A stretch of DNA of 37,757 nt. Origin: Streptomyces sp. NRRL S-87. Its GTDB lineage: Bacteria; Actinomycetota; Actinomycetes; Streptomycetales; Streptomycetaceae. The DNA lies in NCBI RefSeq assembly GCF_000719335.1, contig NZ_JOGB01000066.1, forward strand, positions 1 through 37,757, written 5' to 3'. The position numbers and the translations under genes are program-made. The notes beneath the pieces are model-generated. The model did no database searches and was not told the DNA's origin. It saw nothing but the letters and a program-made list of their open reading frames with translations. Below are positions 30,225 through 37,632 of this stretch, in pieces; position 1 is the first letter of the stretch, and the number at the start of each line of letters is the position of its first letter.

Positions 30225-31064
30225 TCAGCGGCCCTTGCGGGGCTTGCCGCGGCCCGTACCGCCACCGCGCTTGGCGGCGGACGGGGCTCCGCCGGTGCGC
30301 GGACCGCGACCGGTCGCCTTCGCGGCCCCCTTGGCGGCGGCCGGCCTGCCCTTCTGCTGGGCCTTCTGCGGGGTCCTGCCCTGGCCCTTGCCCTGCGCCT
30401 TCCCCTGGTCCCCGGACCCGGACCCGGACGCGCCCCGGTCCCGGCCGCGGGTGCTGTTCACGGTCCGGCCGCGGACGATGCCGATGAAGTCCTCCACCAT
30501 GTCGGTGGTCCGCTCCTCGGGCCACGACAGGGCCACCTGCGACTGCGGGACGTCCGTGACCGTGCGGTACGTCAGGTCGCGCCGGTGGTGCAGCCGGGCC
30601 AGCGACTGGGGGACGAGCAGGACGCCCACGTTCGCGGCGACCAGCTCGATGGCGTCCGCCGTGGTGGCCGGGCGCTCGATCGCGGGCCGGCCGGGCGGCT
30701 GCTCCCAGCCGAGGGTGTCGTCGAGCGGGTGGAAGACGACCTCGTCGGCCAGCTCCGCCGCGGACACCTCTTCCACCGCCGCGACGAGGTGGTCCTTGGG
30801 GACCACGACCACGGTCGTCTCGGTGTAGAGGGGGATCGCGCTGAAGTACGTACGGTCGACCGGGAGCCGTACGAGACCGGCGTCCGCGTCACCGCGGCGC
30901 AGGACGTCCTCGACCTCGCCGGACTCCACCTGGACGAGCTGCAGCGGGACGTCGGGCAGCCGCTCCTGCCAGATCCGCACCCACTTCGCGGGGGTCGCGC
31001 CCGGCACGTACGCGAGGCGGAAGGACGGCGAGGGCTGTGCGGGGGATGCTGCGGAGCCTGTCAC
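30225..31064 (-). CDS. LysR-type substrate-binding domain protein without HTH
   Basis: A 279-residue protein. Residues 15-200 match a LysR effector-binding domain (FRLAYVPGATPAKWVRIWQERLPDVPLQLVQ, GDADAGLVRLPVD, ELVAANVGVLLVPQSLARL). The N-terminal winged helix that defines LysR regulators is missing: only about 14 residues precede the first strand. In its place the C-terminal 75 residues form a Gly/Lys/Arg/Gln-rich basic tail (GKPRKGR at the end), which could bind nucleic acid. TAACCT lies 6 nt before GTG 31064, so the short N-terminus is probably genuine. It diverges from the DUF5997 gene with 58 bp between starts. Whether it regulates transcription is unproven. Confidence 0.85.
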   Translation of the reverse strand: MTGSAASPAQPSPSFRLAYVPGATPAKWVRIWQERLPDVPLQLVQVESGEVEDVLRRGDADAGLVRLPVDRTYFSAIPLYTETTVVVVPKDHLVAAVEEVSAAELADEVVFHPLDDTLGWEQPPGRPAIERPATTADAIELVAANVGVLLVPQSLARLHHRRDLTYRTVTDVPQSQVALSWPEERTTDMVEDFIGIVRGRTVNSTRGRDRGASGSGSGDQGKAQGKGQGRTPQKAQQKGRPAAAKGAAKATGRGPRTGGAPSAAKRGGGTGRGKPRKGR

Positions 31065-31070
31065 CCGGCC

Positions 31071-31116
31071 AGGTTACCCGGGCGTGGTCGGAGGCCGCGC
31101 ATATGCTCGATACCCT
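31071..31116. promoter_or_regulatory. Divergent leaderless promoters (LysR-like / DUF5997)
   Basis: TAACCT on the minus strand (31076-31071) lies 6 nt before GTG 31064. TACCCT on the plus strand (31111-31116) lies 6 nt before ATG 31123. The hexamers are only 34 bp apart, so the two promoters must overlap in their -35 regions and may interfere with each other. Confidence 0.55.
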
Positions 31117-31122
31117 TGATGC

Positions 31123-31527
31123 ATGACGTCGCAGCACCAGAACTCCCAGACCATGAAGCCCGCCACCGCGGCCAAGAAGCTGGGTGTGTACCTCGAGGCC
31201 ACCCCCGCCGACTTCCGGGAGGGCGTCGTCACGCGCGACGAGCTGAACGCGCTCCAGGCCGAGCCGCCGGCGTGGCTGGTGGAGCTGCGGCGCACCGGCC
31301 CGCACCCGCGGCCCGTGGTCGCGGCCAAGCTGGGCGTCTCCATCTCGGGCCTCGCGCGCGGCGGCGTGACCGAGGCGCTCACCACCGAGCAGATCGAGGC
31401 GCTGAAGCAGGAGAACCCGGAGTGGCTCCAGAAGGAGCGGGCCACCCAGGCCGAGGTGCGCAAGGAAGCGGTGCGCATCAAGCAGGTGCAGGCCGAGCGC
31501 GCGGAGCGCGCCGAGCGCCGCGACTGA
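31123..31527 (+). CDS. DUF5997 family protein with internal duplication
   Basis: A 134-residue soluble protein of a family I know only as DUF5997. Two similar halves are visible: ATAAKKLGVYL...VVTRDELNALQAEPPAWLVELR and VVAAKLGVSI...ALTTEQIEALKQENPEWLQKER. The AxKLGVSxSGLAR segment of the second half looks like the start of a helix-turn-helix, which is my inference only. The C-terminus is a charged helix (AEVRKEAVRIKQVQAERAERAERRD). The ATG follows TACCCT by 6 nt. Confidence 0.8.
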   Translation: MTSQHQNSQTMKPATAAKKLGVYLEATPADFREGVVTRDELNALQAEPPAWLVELRRTGPHPRPVVAAKLGVSISGLARGGVTEALTTEQIEALKQENPEWLQKERATQAEVRKEAVRIKQVQAERAERAERRD

Positions 31528-31539
31528 CCCCCGCTCCCG

Positions 31540-31571
31540 CGCCTTCCGCCCCCTCGCACGGGCGGAAGGCG
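31540..31571 (+). terminator. Hairpin after the DUF5997 gene
   Basis: CGCCTTCCGCCC (31540-31551) pairs perfectly with GGGCGGAAGGCG (31560-31571) around an 8-nt loop, 12 nt beyond the stop. No U-tract follows. It separates DUF5997 from the DinB-like gene. Confidence 0.7.
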
Positions 31572-31615
31572 GGATTCAGGCCCGCCGGCCGGCTCCGGCA
31601 GCCATGATCGTGTCC

Positions 31616-32203
31616 ATGGCATTCTCAGACGACACGGGTTCCACCGCTGCGCAGGCCGCGCCCACGAAGGCGCCCCGCGCCGACTTGTTCGTCGACGAGG
31701 CGGGCGACGGCCGCTTCGTCGGACCCGCGACGGGGGACGAGCGGCCCATGCTCATGGACATGCTCGCCGCCCAGCGCGCGACGCTGGAACTGAAGTGCGC
31801 CGGACTGGGCGAGGAGCTGGCCCGCAGGTCGGTCGAGCCGTCCACCCTCTCGCTGCTCGGGCTGGTGCGACACCTCTCCGACGTGGAGCGGCGCTGGTTC
31901 CGGCGCGTCCTCGCAGGTCAGGACGCGCCGCCCCGCTACTCCTCGCCGCAGGACCCGGACGGCGACTTCGACGGGGCCGTGCCCGGGACCGCCGACGCGG
32001 CCTGGCGGGCCTGGCGCGACGAGGTCGCCTTCGCCGAGCGCTTCGCGGCGCAGGCCCCGGACCTCGACGTCGAGGGCGACGACGTCTGGCGCGGCCGGGT
32101 CTCCCTGCGCTGGGTGCTGATCCACATGATCGAGGAGTACGCCCGCCACAACGGCCACGCCGACCTCCTGCGCGAGCGCATCGACGGCCGCGTGGGCCTC
32201 TGA
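31616..32203 (+). CDS. DinB/DUF664-family putative metal-dependent hydrolase
   Basis: A 195-residue protein with the DinB four-helix-bundle pattern: LLGLVRHLSDVERRWFRRVLAG in the middle and WVLIHMIEEYARHNGHADLLRERIDG near the end. The three family histidines (RHLSDVE, IHMIEEYARHNGH) are present, consistent with a metal site. DinB_2/DUF664 members include mycothiol-dependent enzymes, and the substrate here is unknown. I chose ATG 31616, since CATGAT lies 7 nt upstream. ATG 31604, four codons earlier, has no ribosome site. Confidence 0.83.
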   Translation: MAFSDDTGSTAAQAAPTKAPRADLFVDEAGDGRFVGPATGDERPMLMDMLAAQRATLELKCAGLGEELARRSVEPSTLSLLGLVRHLSDVERRWFRRVLAGQDAPPRYSSPQDPDGDFDGAVPGTADAAWRAWRDEVAFAERFAAQAPDLDVEGDDVWRGRVSLRWVLIHMIEEYARHNGHADLLRERIDGRVGL

Positions 32204-32234
32204 CCGGGCGACGGGGACAGGGACGACGGGAAAC

Positions 32235-32729
32235 ATGGGGGGCGCAGTGCGACCGGACAGTGGAACGGCCGGCGGGCCCGACCCGAGGGAGGCCGCCGCG
32301 CTTCTCCTGGACAAGATCCGCCAGGGCGACGACTACGCCGGAGGCAAGAAGCGGCGGTTCGGTCGGAGCGCCTCCCTCACCAAGGTGGCGACGCTGGTGC
32401 TGTCTGCCGCGTCCACCGTCATCCTCGGCCTGCAGGACCTCAACGCGTGGGCCGACCTCGCCCTGGCGTGCGTGGCGCTGGTGACGCTGCTGGGAGCCGT
32501 CGAGCCGTTCTTCAACTGGCGCTCCCGGTCCGTCCTGATGGAGGAGGCGCAGTACCGCTTCCGGCGGCTCGCCGACGACCTCGAGTACCTCCTGGCGACG
32601 ACGGCCGCGGGCGAGCTCACCTTCGACCGGCTGGGCGAGGTCCACGTCCGGTACCAGGCGATCTGGGACGACCTGAGCCGCGGCTGGCTCGAGCAGCGCC
32701 GGGTACCCGCCCCGTCGACCGCCCCCTGA
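32235..32729 (+). CDS. Two-TM DUF4231/SLATT-like membrane protein
   Basis: A 164-residue protein. Two hydrophobic helices occur at about 50-68 (ATLVLSAASTVILGL) and 72-92 (ADLALACVALVTLLGAVEPFF), followed by NWRSRSVLMEEAQYRFRRLADDLEYLL, a long amphipathic helix, and a C-terminal soluble part. This fits DUF4231/SLATT two-TM proteins, some of which act as membrane effectors next to nucleotide-sensing enzymes. No SMODS or SLOG partner is nearby, so a defence role is not supported. It starts 32 nt after the DinB-like gene and may be co-transcribed. Confidence 0.65.
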   Translation: MGGAVRPDSGTAGGPDPREAAALLLDKIRQGDDYAGGKKRRFGRSASLTKVATLVLSAASTVILGLQDLNAWADLALACVALVTLLGAVEPFFNWRSRSVLMEEAQYRFRRLADDLEYLLATTAAGELTFDRLGEVHVRYQAIWDDLSRGWLEQRRVPAPSTAP

Positions 32730-32791
32730 CCCGCCGCGCGACCGGGCGCGGCGCCGGCGGTCCGCCCCCTGCGACGGCCCGGCGGGGCGGC

Positions 32792-32821
32792 TTGACACGA
32801 AAATCGAACATCCATTCTCAT
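32792..32821 (+). promoter_or_regulatory. recA promoter with overlapping SOS (LexA-type) box
   Basis: TTGACA (32792-32797) and TCTCAT (32816-32821) are 18 nt apart. Between them lies TCGAACATCCATTCTC (32804-32819), an imperfect match to the Gram-positive SOS consensus CGAAC, 4 nt, GTTCG: the left half is perfect and the right half keeps TTC. GAACATCCATTC is, as I recall, the box reported for Streptomyces recA promoters. The 5' leader would be about 130 nt. Bases 32730-32957 contain no gene. Confidence 0.82.
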
Positions 32822-32859
32822 GGGGTCTTCGGCCGCGCGATTGCTGGGGTTTTACCCGG

Positions 32860-32868
32860 TTATCCACA
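32860..32868 (+). promoter_or_regulatory. Isolated DnaA-box match in the recA leader
   Basis: TTATCCACA is a perfect match to the E. coli DnaA box and one base from the usual Streptomyces form TTGTCCACA. It lies 39 nt after the -10 and 89 nt before the recA start. A single box in a GC-rich genome is unlikely by chance but not decisive. Confidence 0.4.
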
Positions 32869-32957
32869 GCCGGAAGGGGCGCGGAGGCGCATTGTCAGTG
32901 GCAGGCGTTAGCGTCTTTGACGTGAAGCGATCGACTCAAGCAACCCGGGTGGAACCC

Positions 32958-34076
32958 ATGGCAGGCACCGACCGCGAGAAGGCGCTCGACGCCGCGCTCG
33001 CACAGATTGAACGACAATTCGGCAAGGGCGCGGTGATGCGCCTCGGCGACCGCCCGAACGACCCCATCGAGGTCATCCCCACCGGGTCGACCGCTCTCGA
33101 CGTCGCCCTCGGCGTCGGCGGACTGCCCCGCGGCCGCGTCGTCGAGATCTACGGACCGGAGTCCTCCGGCAAGACCACGCTGACGCTGCACGCCGTGGCC
33201 AACGCCCAGCGCGCCGGCGGCACCGTGGCCTTCGTGGACGCCGAGCACGCCCTCGACCCCGAGTACGCCAAGGCGCTCGGCGTCGACACCGACAACCTCA
33301 TCCTGTCCCAGCCGGACACCGGCGAGCAGGCCCTGGAGATCGTGGACATGCTGGTCCGCTCCGGCGCCCTCGACCTCATCGTCATCGACTCCGTGGCCGC
33401 GCTCGTGCCGCGAGCGGAGATCGAGGGCGAGATGGGCGACTCGCACGTGGGTCTCCAGGCCCGCCTGATGAGCCAGGCGCTCCGGAAGATCACCAGCGCG
33501 CTCAACCAGTCCAAGACCACCGCGATCTTCATCAACCAGCTCCGCGAGAAGATCGGCGTGATGTTCGGCTCGCCCGAGACCACGACCGGTGGCCGCGCGC
33601 TGAAGTTCTACGCCTCCGTGCGCATCGACATCCGCCGCATCGAGACCCTCAAGGACGGCACCGAGGCGGTCGGTAACCGCACCCGCTGCAAGGTCGTCAA
33701 GAACAAGGTCGCTCCGCCCTTCAAGCAGGCCGAGTTCGACATCCTCTACGGCCAGGGCATCAGCCGCGAGGGCGGCCTGATCGACATGGGCGTCGAGCAC
33801 GGGTTCGTCCGCAAGGCCGGTGCCTGGTACACGTACGAGGGCGACCAGCTGGGCCAGGGCAAGGAGAACGCCCGCAACTTCCTGAAGGACAACCCCGACC
33901 TCGCCAACGAGATCGAGAAGAAGATCAAGGAGAAGCTCGGCGTGGGTGTCCGCAAGGACGCCCCCACCACCGAGCCGGGTCCCGACGCGGCCGGCGGCAC
34001 CGCCGAGGACGCCAAGGCCGTGCCCGCTCCGGCGAGCAAGGCGAAGGCGACCAAGGCCACCGCGGCCAAGAGCTGA
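32958..34076 (+). CDS. recA: Recombinase RecA
   Basis: A 372-residue strand-exchange ATPase that also triggers LexA self-cleavage. Walker A GPESSGKT is at 66-73. Walker B lies in [12 protein letters not shown], the L1 region is [18 protein letters not shown], and [28 protein letters not shown] covers L2 and its surroundings. The C-terminus is an Ala/Lys/Pro-rich tail of about 45 residues, as in other Streptomyces RecA proteins (about 374 residues), where it replaces the acidic tail of E. coli RecA. ATG 32958 ([10 protein letters not shown]) matches known starts. An in-frame upstream extension only reads through the leader. recX follows after 14 nt. Confidence 0.99.
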   Translation: MAGTDREKALDAALAQIERQFGKGAVMRLGDRPNDPIEVIPTGSTALDVALGVGGLPRGRVVEIYGPESSGKTTLTLHAVANAQRAGGTVAFVDAEHALDPEYAKALGVDTDNLILSQPDTGEQALEIVDMLVRSGALDLIVIDSVAALVPRAEIEGEMGDSHVGLQARLMSQALRKITSALNQSKTTAIFINQLREKIGVMFGSPETTTGGRALKFYASVRIDIRRIETLKDGTEAVGNRTRCKVVKNKVAPPFKQAEFDILYGQGISREGGLIDMGVEHGFVRKAGAWYTYEGDQLGQGKENARNFLKDNPDLANEIEKKIKEKLGVGVRKDAPTTEPGPDAAGGTAEDAKAVPAPASKAKATKATAAKS

Positions 34077-34090
34077 TCCGGAGCTGATCA

Positions 34091-34765
34091 GTGTCGGCCG
34101 CATCACCCGAGGACGGCGACGGCCCCGGCCCGTCGAGGGCCGGGCAGGGGCCGCCGCTCGGCGGACGGCGGCGGGCGCGCGGTGGCTCCGGCCCCCGGGA
34201 CGCCCGTGCCGAGGAGTGGCAGGGCCGGGACGACTCCGGGTCCCCGGCCCCTGCCGCCCCGCGGCAGAGCCCCGAGGAGCAGGCGCGGGCGATCTGCCTC
34301 CGACTGCTCACCGGCAGCCCCCGCACCCGCCGCCAGCTCGGGGACGCCCTGCACAAGCGGGGCATCCCCGAGGAGGTCTCGGAGGAGGTCCTCTCCCGCT
34401 TCGAGGAGGTGGGCCTGATCGACGACGCCGCGTTCGCGGGCGCCTGGGTGGAGTCCCGGCACCACGGCCGCGGACTCGCCCGCCGGGCGCTCGCCCGCGA
34501 GCTGCGCACCAAGGGCGTCGACTCCGCGCTGATCGACCGGGCGATGGAGCGGCTCGACTCCGACCGCGAGGAGGAGACCGCCCGCGACCTCGTCGACCGC
34601 AAACTGCGTTCCACCCGGGGACTCGACCGCGACAAGCGCATCCGCCGCCTCGCCGGCATGCTCGCCCGCAAGGGCTACCCGGAGGGCATGGCCCTGCGGG
34701 TGGTCCGGCGCGCGCTGGAAGAGGAGGGCGAGGAGACCGAGGACCTCGGCTACGGCTTCGACTGA
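34091..34765 (+). CDS. recX: RecX, regulator of RecA
   Basis: A 224-residue protein that in this family binds RecA filaments and limits their activity. The first 60 residues are Gly/Arg/Pro-rich and probably disordered. RecX three-helix repeats follow (ARAICLRLLTGSPRTRRQLGDALHKRGIPEEV, FAGAWVESRHHGRGLARRALARELRTKGVD, DRDKRIRRLAGMLARKGYPEGMALRVVRRAL). GTG 34091 is preceded by GGAG about 8 nt upstream. It is co-transcribed with recA. Confidence 0.96.
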   Translation: MSAASPEDGDGPGPSRAGQGPPLGGRRRARGGSGPRDARAEEWQGRDDSGSPAPAAPRQSPEEQARAICLRLLTGSPRTRRQLGDALHKRGIPEEVSEEVLSRFEEVGLIDDAAFAGAWVESRHHGRGLARRALARELRTKGVDSALIDRAMERLDSDREEETARDLVDRKLRSTRGLDRDKRIRRLAGMLARKGYPEGMALRVVRRALEEEGEETEDLGYGFD

Positions 34766-34768
34766 CGT

Positions 34769-34824
34769 CCCGGTGCCGTCGTCCCGAACCTCCCTGAACG
34801 GGGGGCGCGGCCGACAGCACCGGG
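34769..34824 (+). terminator. Hairpin after recX
   Basis: CCCGGTGC-C-GTCG (34769-34781) pairs with CGAC-A-GCACCGGG (34812-34824): twelve pairs with one mismatch and a 30-nt loop, starting 3 nt after the recX stop. No U-tract follows. Bases 34825-34929 are G-rich and hold no gene. Confidence 0.5.
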
Positions 34825-34929
34825 GGAGGGCGGCCGCCGGCCCGAGGCCGGGGGTGGGGTTAGCCCCCGTGGGGATTGGGCGGGGCGCTCCAGTGAGGGG
34901 GACCCCCGCCGGGCGACAGGCTTGCCCCC

Positions 34930-37476
34930 ATGATGCTGCGTTACGCCCTCCTGAGCGTCAGGGACCGCAAGGCCGGGTTCCTGGGCGCGTTCGTCGCCTT
35001 CCTGTGCGCGGCGGCCCTCATCACCGCCTGCGGTTCCCTCCTCGAGACCGGCCTGCGCGGCACCGTCGCCACCGAGCGGTACGCCGCCACCCCGCTGATC
35101 GTCTCCGCCGACCAGCAGGTCCACCAGACCACCGTCAAGGACAAGGGCAACGGCAAGCGGAAGGTCAAGCACAAGGCCAAGCCCGTCGCGGAGCGCGCCT
35201 GGCTGCCCGCGGGCGTGCTCACCGCCGTCCGCTCGGTGCCCGGCGTCGACCGCGCCGTCCCCGAACTGACCTTCCGCGCCCAGCCGCTCACCCCGACCCC
35301 CGACGACCGGCCCGCGTACGGGCACGCCTGGGACTCCGCCGCCCTGACGCCCTTCACCCTCACCGCGGGCCGCGCCCCGCGCACCGAGCAGGAGCTCGTC
35401 GTCGACCGCGGCCTGGCCGAACGGGCCGGCCTGCGCCCCGGCTCCCCGCTCACCGTCCAGTCGACGACCACCCCGCGCACGTACACCGTGAGCGGGATCG
35501 CCGCCGCCGGCGGCGCGGGCCTGCGCCACCAGAGCGCGCTCTTCTTCCACCCCGGCGAAGCCCGCCGGCTCTCGGCCCGCCCCGCCGGCACCTACACCGC
35601 CATCGGCGTCCGGCCCGCCCCCGGCACCAGCCCCGCCGCGCTCGAAGCCGCCCTCGCCACCGCCCTCCGGGGCACCACCGCCCGGGTGAGCGGTGGAGCC
35701 GACCGCGGACCCGTCGAGTTCCTCGATGCCGCCGGCGCCCGCGTCACCCTGGTCTCCATGGGCGGCTCGATGGCCGGCACCTCCCTCCTCGTCGCCGTCT
35801 TCGTGGCGGCGGGCACCCTCGCCCTCGCCGTGCGCCAGCGCCACCGTGAGCTCGCCCTGCTCCGCGCCGTCGCCGCCTCCGCCCGACAGGTCCGGAGCCT
35901 GCTCGCCACCGAGGCCACCCTCGTGGGCCTGGCCGGCGGCGTCCTCGGTGCCCTCGCCGGACTGCCCCTCGCCGCCTGGCTGCACCACCGGTTCACCACC
36001 GCCGGGGTGCTGCCCCCGACCCTGGAGACCGGCACCGGCGTCGTCCCCGCCCTCGCCGCCGTCGCCATCACCGTGCTCGGCGCCCGCGCCGCGGCCCGGA
36101 TCAGCGCCCGTCACATCACCCGCATCAGCCCCGCCCAGGCCCTGTCCGAAGCCGCACTGGAGCCCCGGCGACCGGCCCTGACGCGGACCGTGCTCGGCCT
36201 GCTGTGCGCGGCCGCCGGCGTGGTGCTCGTGGTGGTGCTCAGCGCTCTGCGCACCGAGCCCGCCGCCACCCCCGTCACGTTCCTCACGGTCATCGTCCTG
36301 GCCGCGGCCGTCTCCCTGCTGGGCCCGCTGCTGGTCCGCGCCGCCGCCTGGCTGCTCACCGGCCCGCTCCGGCTGGCCGGCCCCAACGGCCGCCTGGCCG
36401 CCGCCAACCTGCGCGGCAACGCCACCCGTATGGCTTCCGCCGTCACCCCCGTCGCCCTGCTCGTCGGCATGACCTGCACGGTCCTCTTCAGCCAGCCCAC
36501 CCTCTCCCACGCCGCCCGTGCCCAGGCACGCGACGGTCTGCGGGCCAGCTGGGTGCTGGCCTCCGGGGGGCCGGGCGTACCGGGCGCGGCCGCGGCGAGG
36601 ATCCGTACGGTCGAGGGCGTCACGGCCGCCACCGAGGTCGTCACCACCCAGGTCCGGGTCGGCCTCACCAAGTACGCCGCCCAGGGCGTGACCCCCGCCG
36701 GTCTCGGGCGCACCTGGGACCCCGGCGTCACCAGCGGCTCCCTCCGCGGCTTCGGCCCGCACAGCGCGGCGGTCAGCGAAATCGCCGCCGACCAGCTCGG
36801 GCTGCAGCCCGGCAGCCGGCTGGCCGTGCACCTCGGCGACGGCACGCCCGTCACCGTCACGGTCGCCGCCGTCTACGCCCGGGGCCTCGGCTTCGGCGAC
36901 CTCACGCTCGCCCACGACCTGGTGGCGGCGCACGTCGACAACCCGCTGTCCGCCGCGGTGTACGTCGCCGCCGGCCCCTCCGTCACCCGGGCCGGGCTCG
37001 CCGCGGCCGTCGCCCGCTATCCCGGTGTCTCCGTGCTCACCCCGGACGCGCTGGACGCGGTACGGGCCGCCCGGCAGCGGGCCGGGGCCGAGGTGAACCT
37101 GATCGCGATGGGCCTGGTGCTCGCCTTCACCGCCATCTCCGTGGTCAACACCCTGGCGATGTCCACCGGCGAGCGGATCCGCGAGTTCGCCATGCTGCGG
37201 CTGGCGGGGGCGACGCGGCGCCAGGTGCTGCGGATGCTGCGGCTGGAGGCGCTGTCCGTGCTCCTGATGGGGTCGGTGCTGGGGACCGGCATCGCGGCCG
37301 CGGTGCTGACGGCCTTCAGCGTGGGGATGACGGGGGAGGCGGCCCCGGCCGTCCTGCCCCTGGTGTACGCCGCCGTGGTCGGGGCCGCCGGGCTGCTGGC
37401 CCTGACGGCCACTGCCGTGCCGGGACGGGCGGCGCTGCGGGTGCGGGCGGTGACGGTGGCTACGGCCAAGGAGTAG
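34930..37476 (+). CDS. FtsX/MacB-type ABC transporter permease
   Basis: An 848-residue membrane protein. One N-terminal helix (about 15-35) precedes a large extracytoplasmic MacB-type domain (about 40-270, with a Lys-rich patch KDKGNGKRKVKHKAKP). Three helices form the first FtsX domain (275-400: RQRHRELALLRAVAASARQVRSLLATEA). Two more helices and a second extracytoplasmic domain follow, then a second FtsX domain (about 715-840: STGERIREFAMLRLAGATRRQVLRMLRLEALSVL). Such permeases drive mechanotransmission or export of lipids and peptides, and need a separate ATPase, which I cannot find in this window. It may lie beyond the right edge or elsewhere. CAGGCT lies 7 nt before the ATG and there is no clear ribosome site. 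Confidence 0.9.
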   Translation: MMLRYALLSVRDRKAGFLGAFVAFLCAAALITACGSLLETGLRGTVATERYAATPLIVSADQQVHQTTVKDKGNGKRKVKHKAKPVAERAWLPAGVLTAVRSVPGVDRAVPELTFRAQPLTPTPDDRPAYGHAWDSAALTPFTLTAGRAPRTEQELVVDRGLAERAGLRPGSPLTVQSTTTPRTYTVSGIAAAGGAGLRHQSALFFHPGEARRLSARPAGTYTAIGVRPAPGTSPAALEAALATALRGTTARVSGGADRGPVEFLDAAGARVTLVSMGGSMAGTSLLVAVFVAAGTLALAVRQRHRELALLRAVAASARQVRSLLATEATLVGLAGGVLGALAGLPLAAWLHHRFTTAGVLPPTLETGTGVVPALAAVAITVLGARAAARISARHITRISPAQALSEAALEPRRPALTRTVLGLLCAAAGVVLVVVLSALRTEPAATPVTFLTVIVLAAAVSLLGPLLVRAAAWLLTGPLRLAGPNGRLAAANLRGNATRMASAVTPVALLVGMTCTVLFSQPTLSHAARAQARDGLRASWVLASGGPGVPGAAAARIRTVEGVTAATEVVTTQVRVGLTKYAAQGVTPAGLGRTWDPGVTSGSLRGFGPHSAAVSEIAADQLGLQPGSRLAVHLGDGTPVTVTVAAVYARGLGFGDLTLAHDLVAAHVDNPLSAAVYVAAGPSVTRAGLAAAVARYPGVSVLTPDALDAVRAARQRAGAEVNLIAMGLVLAFTAISVVNTLAMSTGERIREFAMLRLAGATRRQVLRMLRLEALSVLLMGSVLGTGIAAAVLTAFSVGMTGEAAPAVLPLVYAAVVGAAGLLALTATAVPGRAALRVRAVTVATAKE

Positions 37477-37502
37477 GGGGCGGTCGACATGCGAACGTGG
37501 CT

Positions 37503-37522
37503 CCCGGTCCGGGTGGACCGGG
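37503..37522 (+). terminator. Hairpin after the ABC permease
   Basis: CCCGGTCC (37503-37510) pairs perfectly with GGACCGGG (37515-37522) around GGGT, 26 nt beyond the stop. No U-tract follows. Confidence 0.6.
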
Positions 37523-37532
37523 GGCCATGTCG

Positions 37533-37632
37533 TTGTGTGGGTGTGTGGGTGCGTGGGTGCGGGCGTGTGCGGGCGGGCGGGGGGCCCCTCGCTTCGGGGG
37601 GTGGGTCCCGTGGTGTGTGGGTCCCCTCGGCG
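37533..37632 (+). repeat. GT-rich low-complexity stretch
   Basis: The plus strand is almost free of A and consists of GTGTGGG, GTGCGTGGG and GTGCGGGCGTG variants, then a GGGCCCC/CGGGG patch. It is strongly strand-asymmetric and not coding in any convincing frame. It links the permease terminator to the terminal palindrome. Confidence 0.6.

Noticed and set aside
32235..32729. A SLATT-based defence system
   Set aside because: No nucleotidyltransferase, SLOG, TIR or nuclease gene is adjacent. The neighbours are a DinB-like gene and recA.
32820..32957. In-frame N-terminal extension of RecA by 46 codons
   Set aside because: It begins inside the -10 element and reads through the leader. RecA starts at [10 protein letters not shown] in known Streptomyces.
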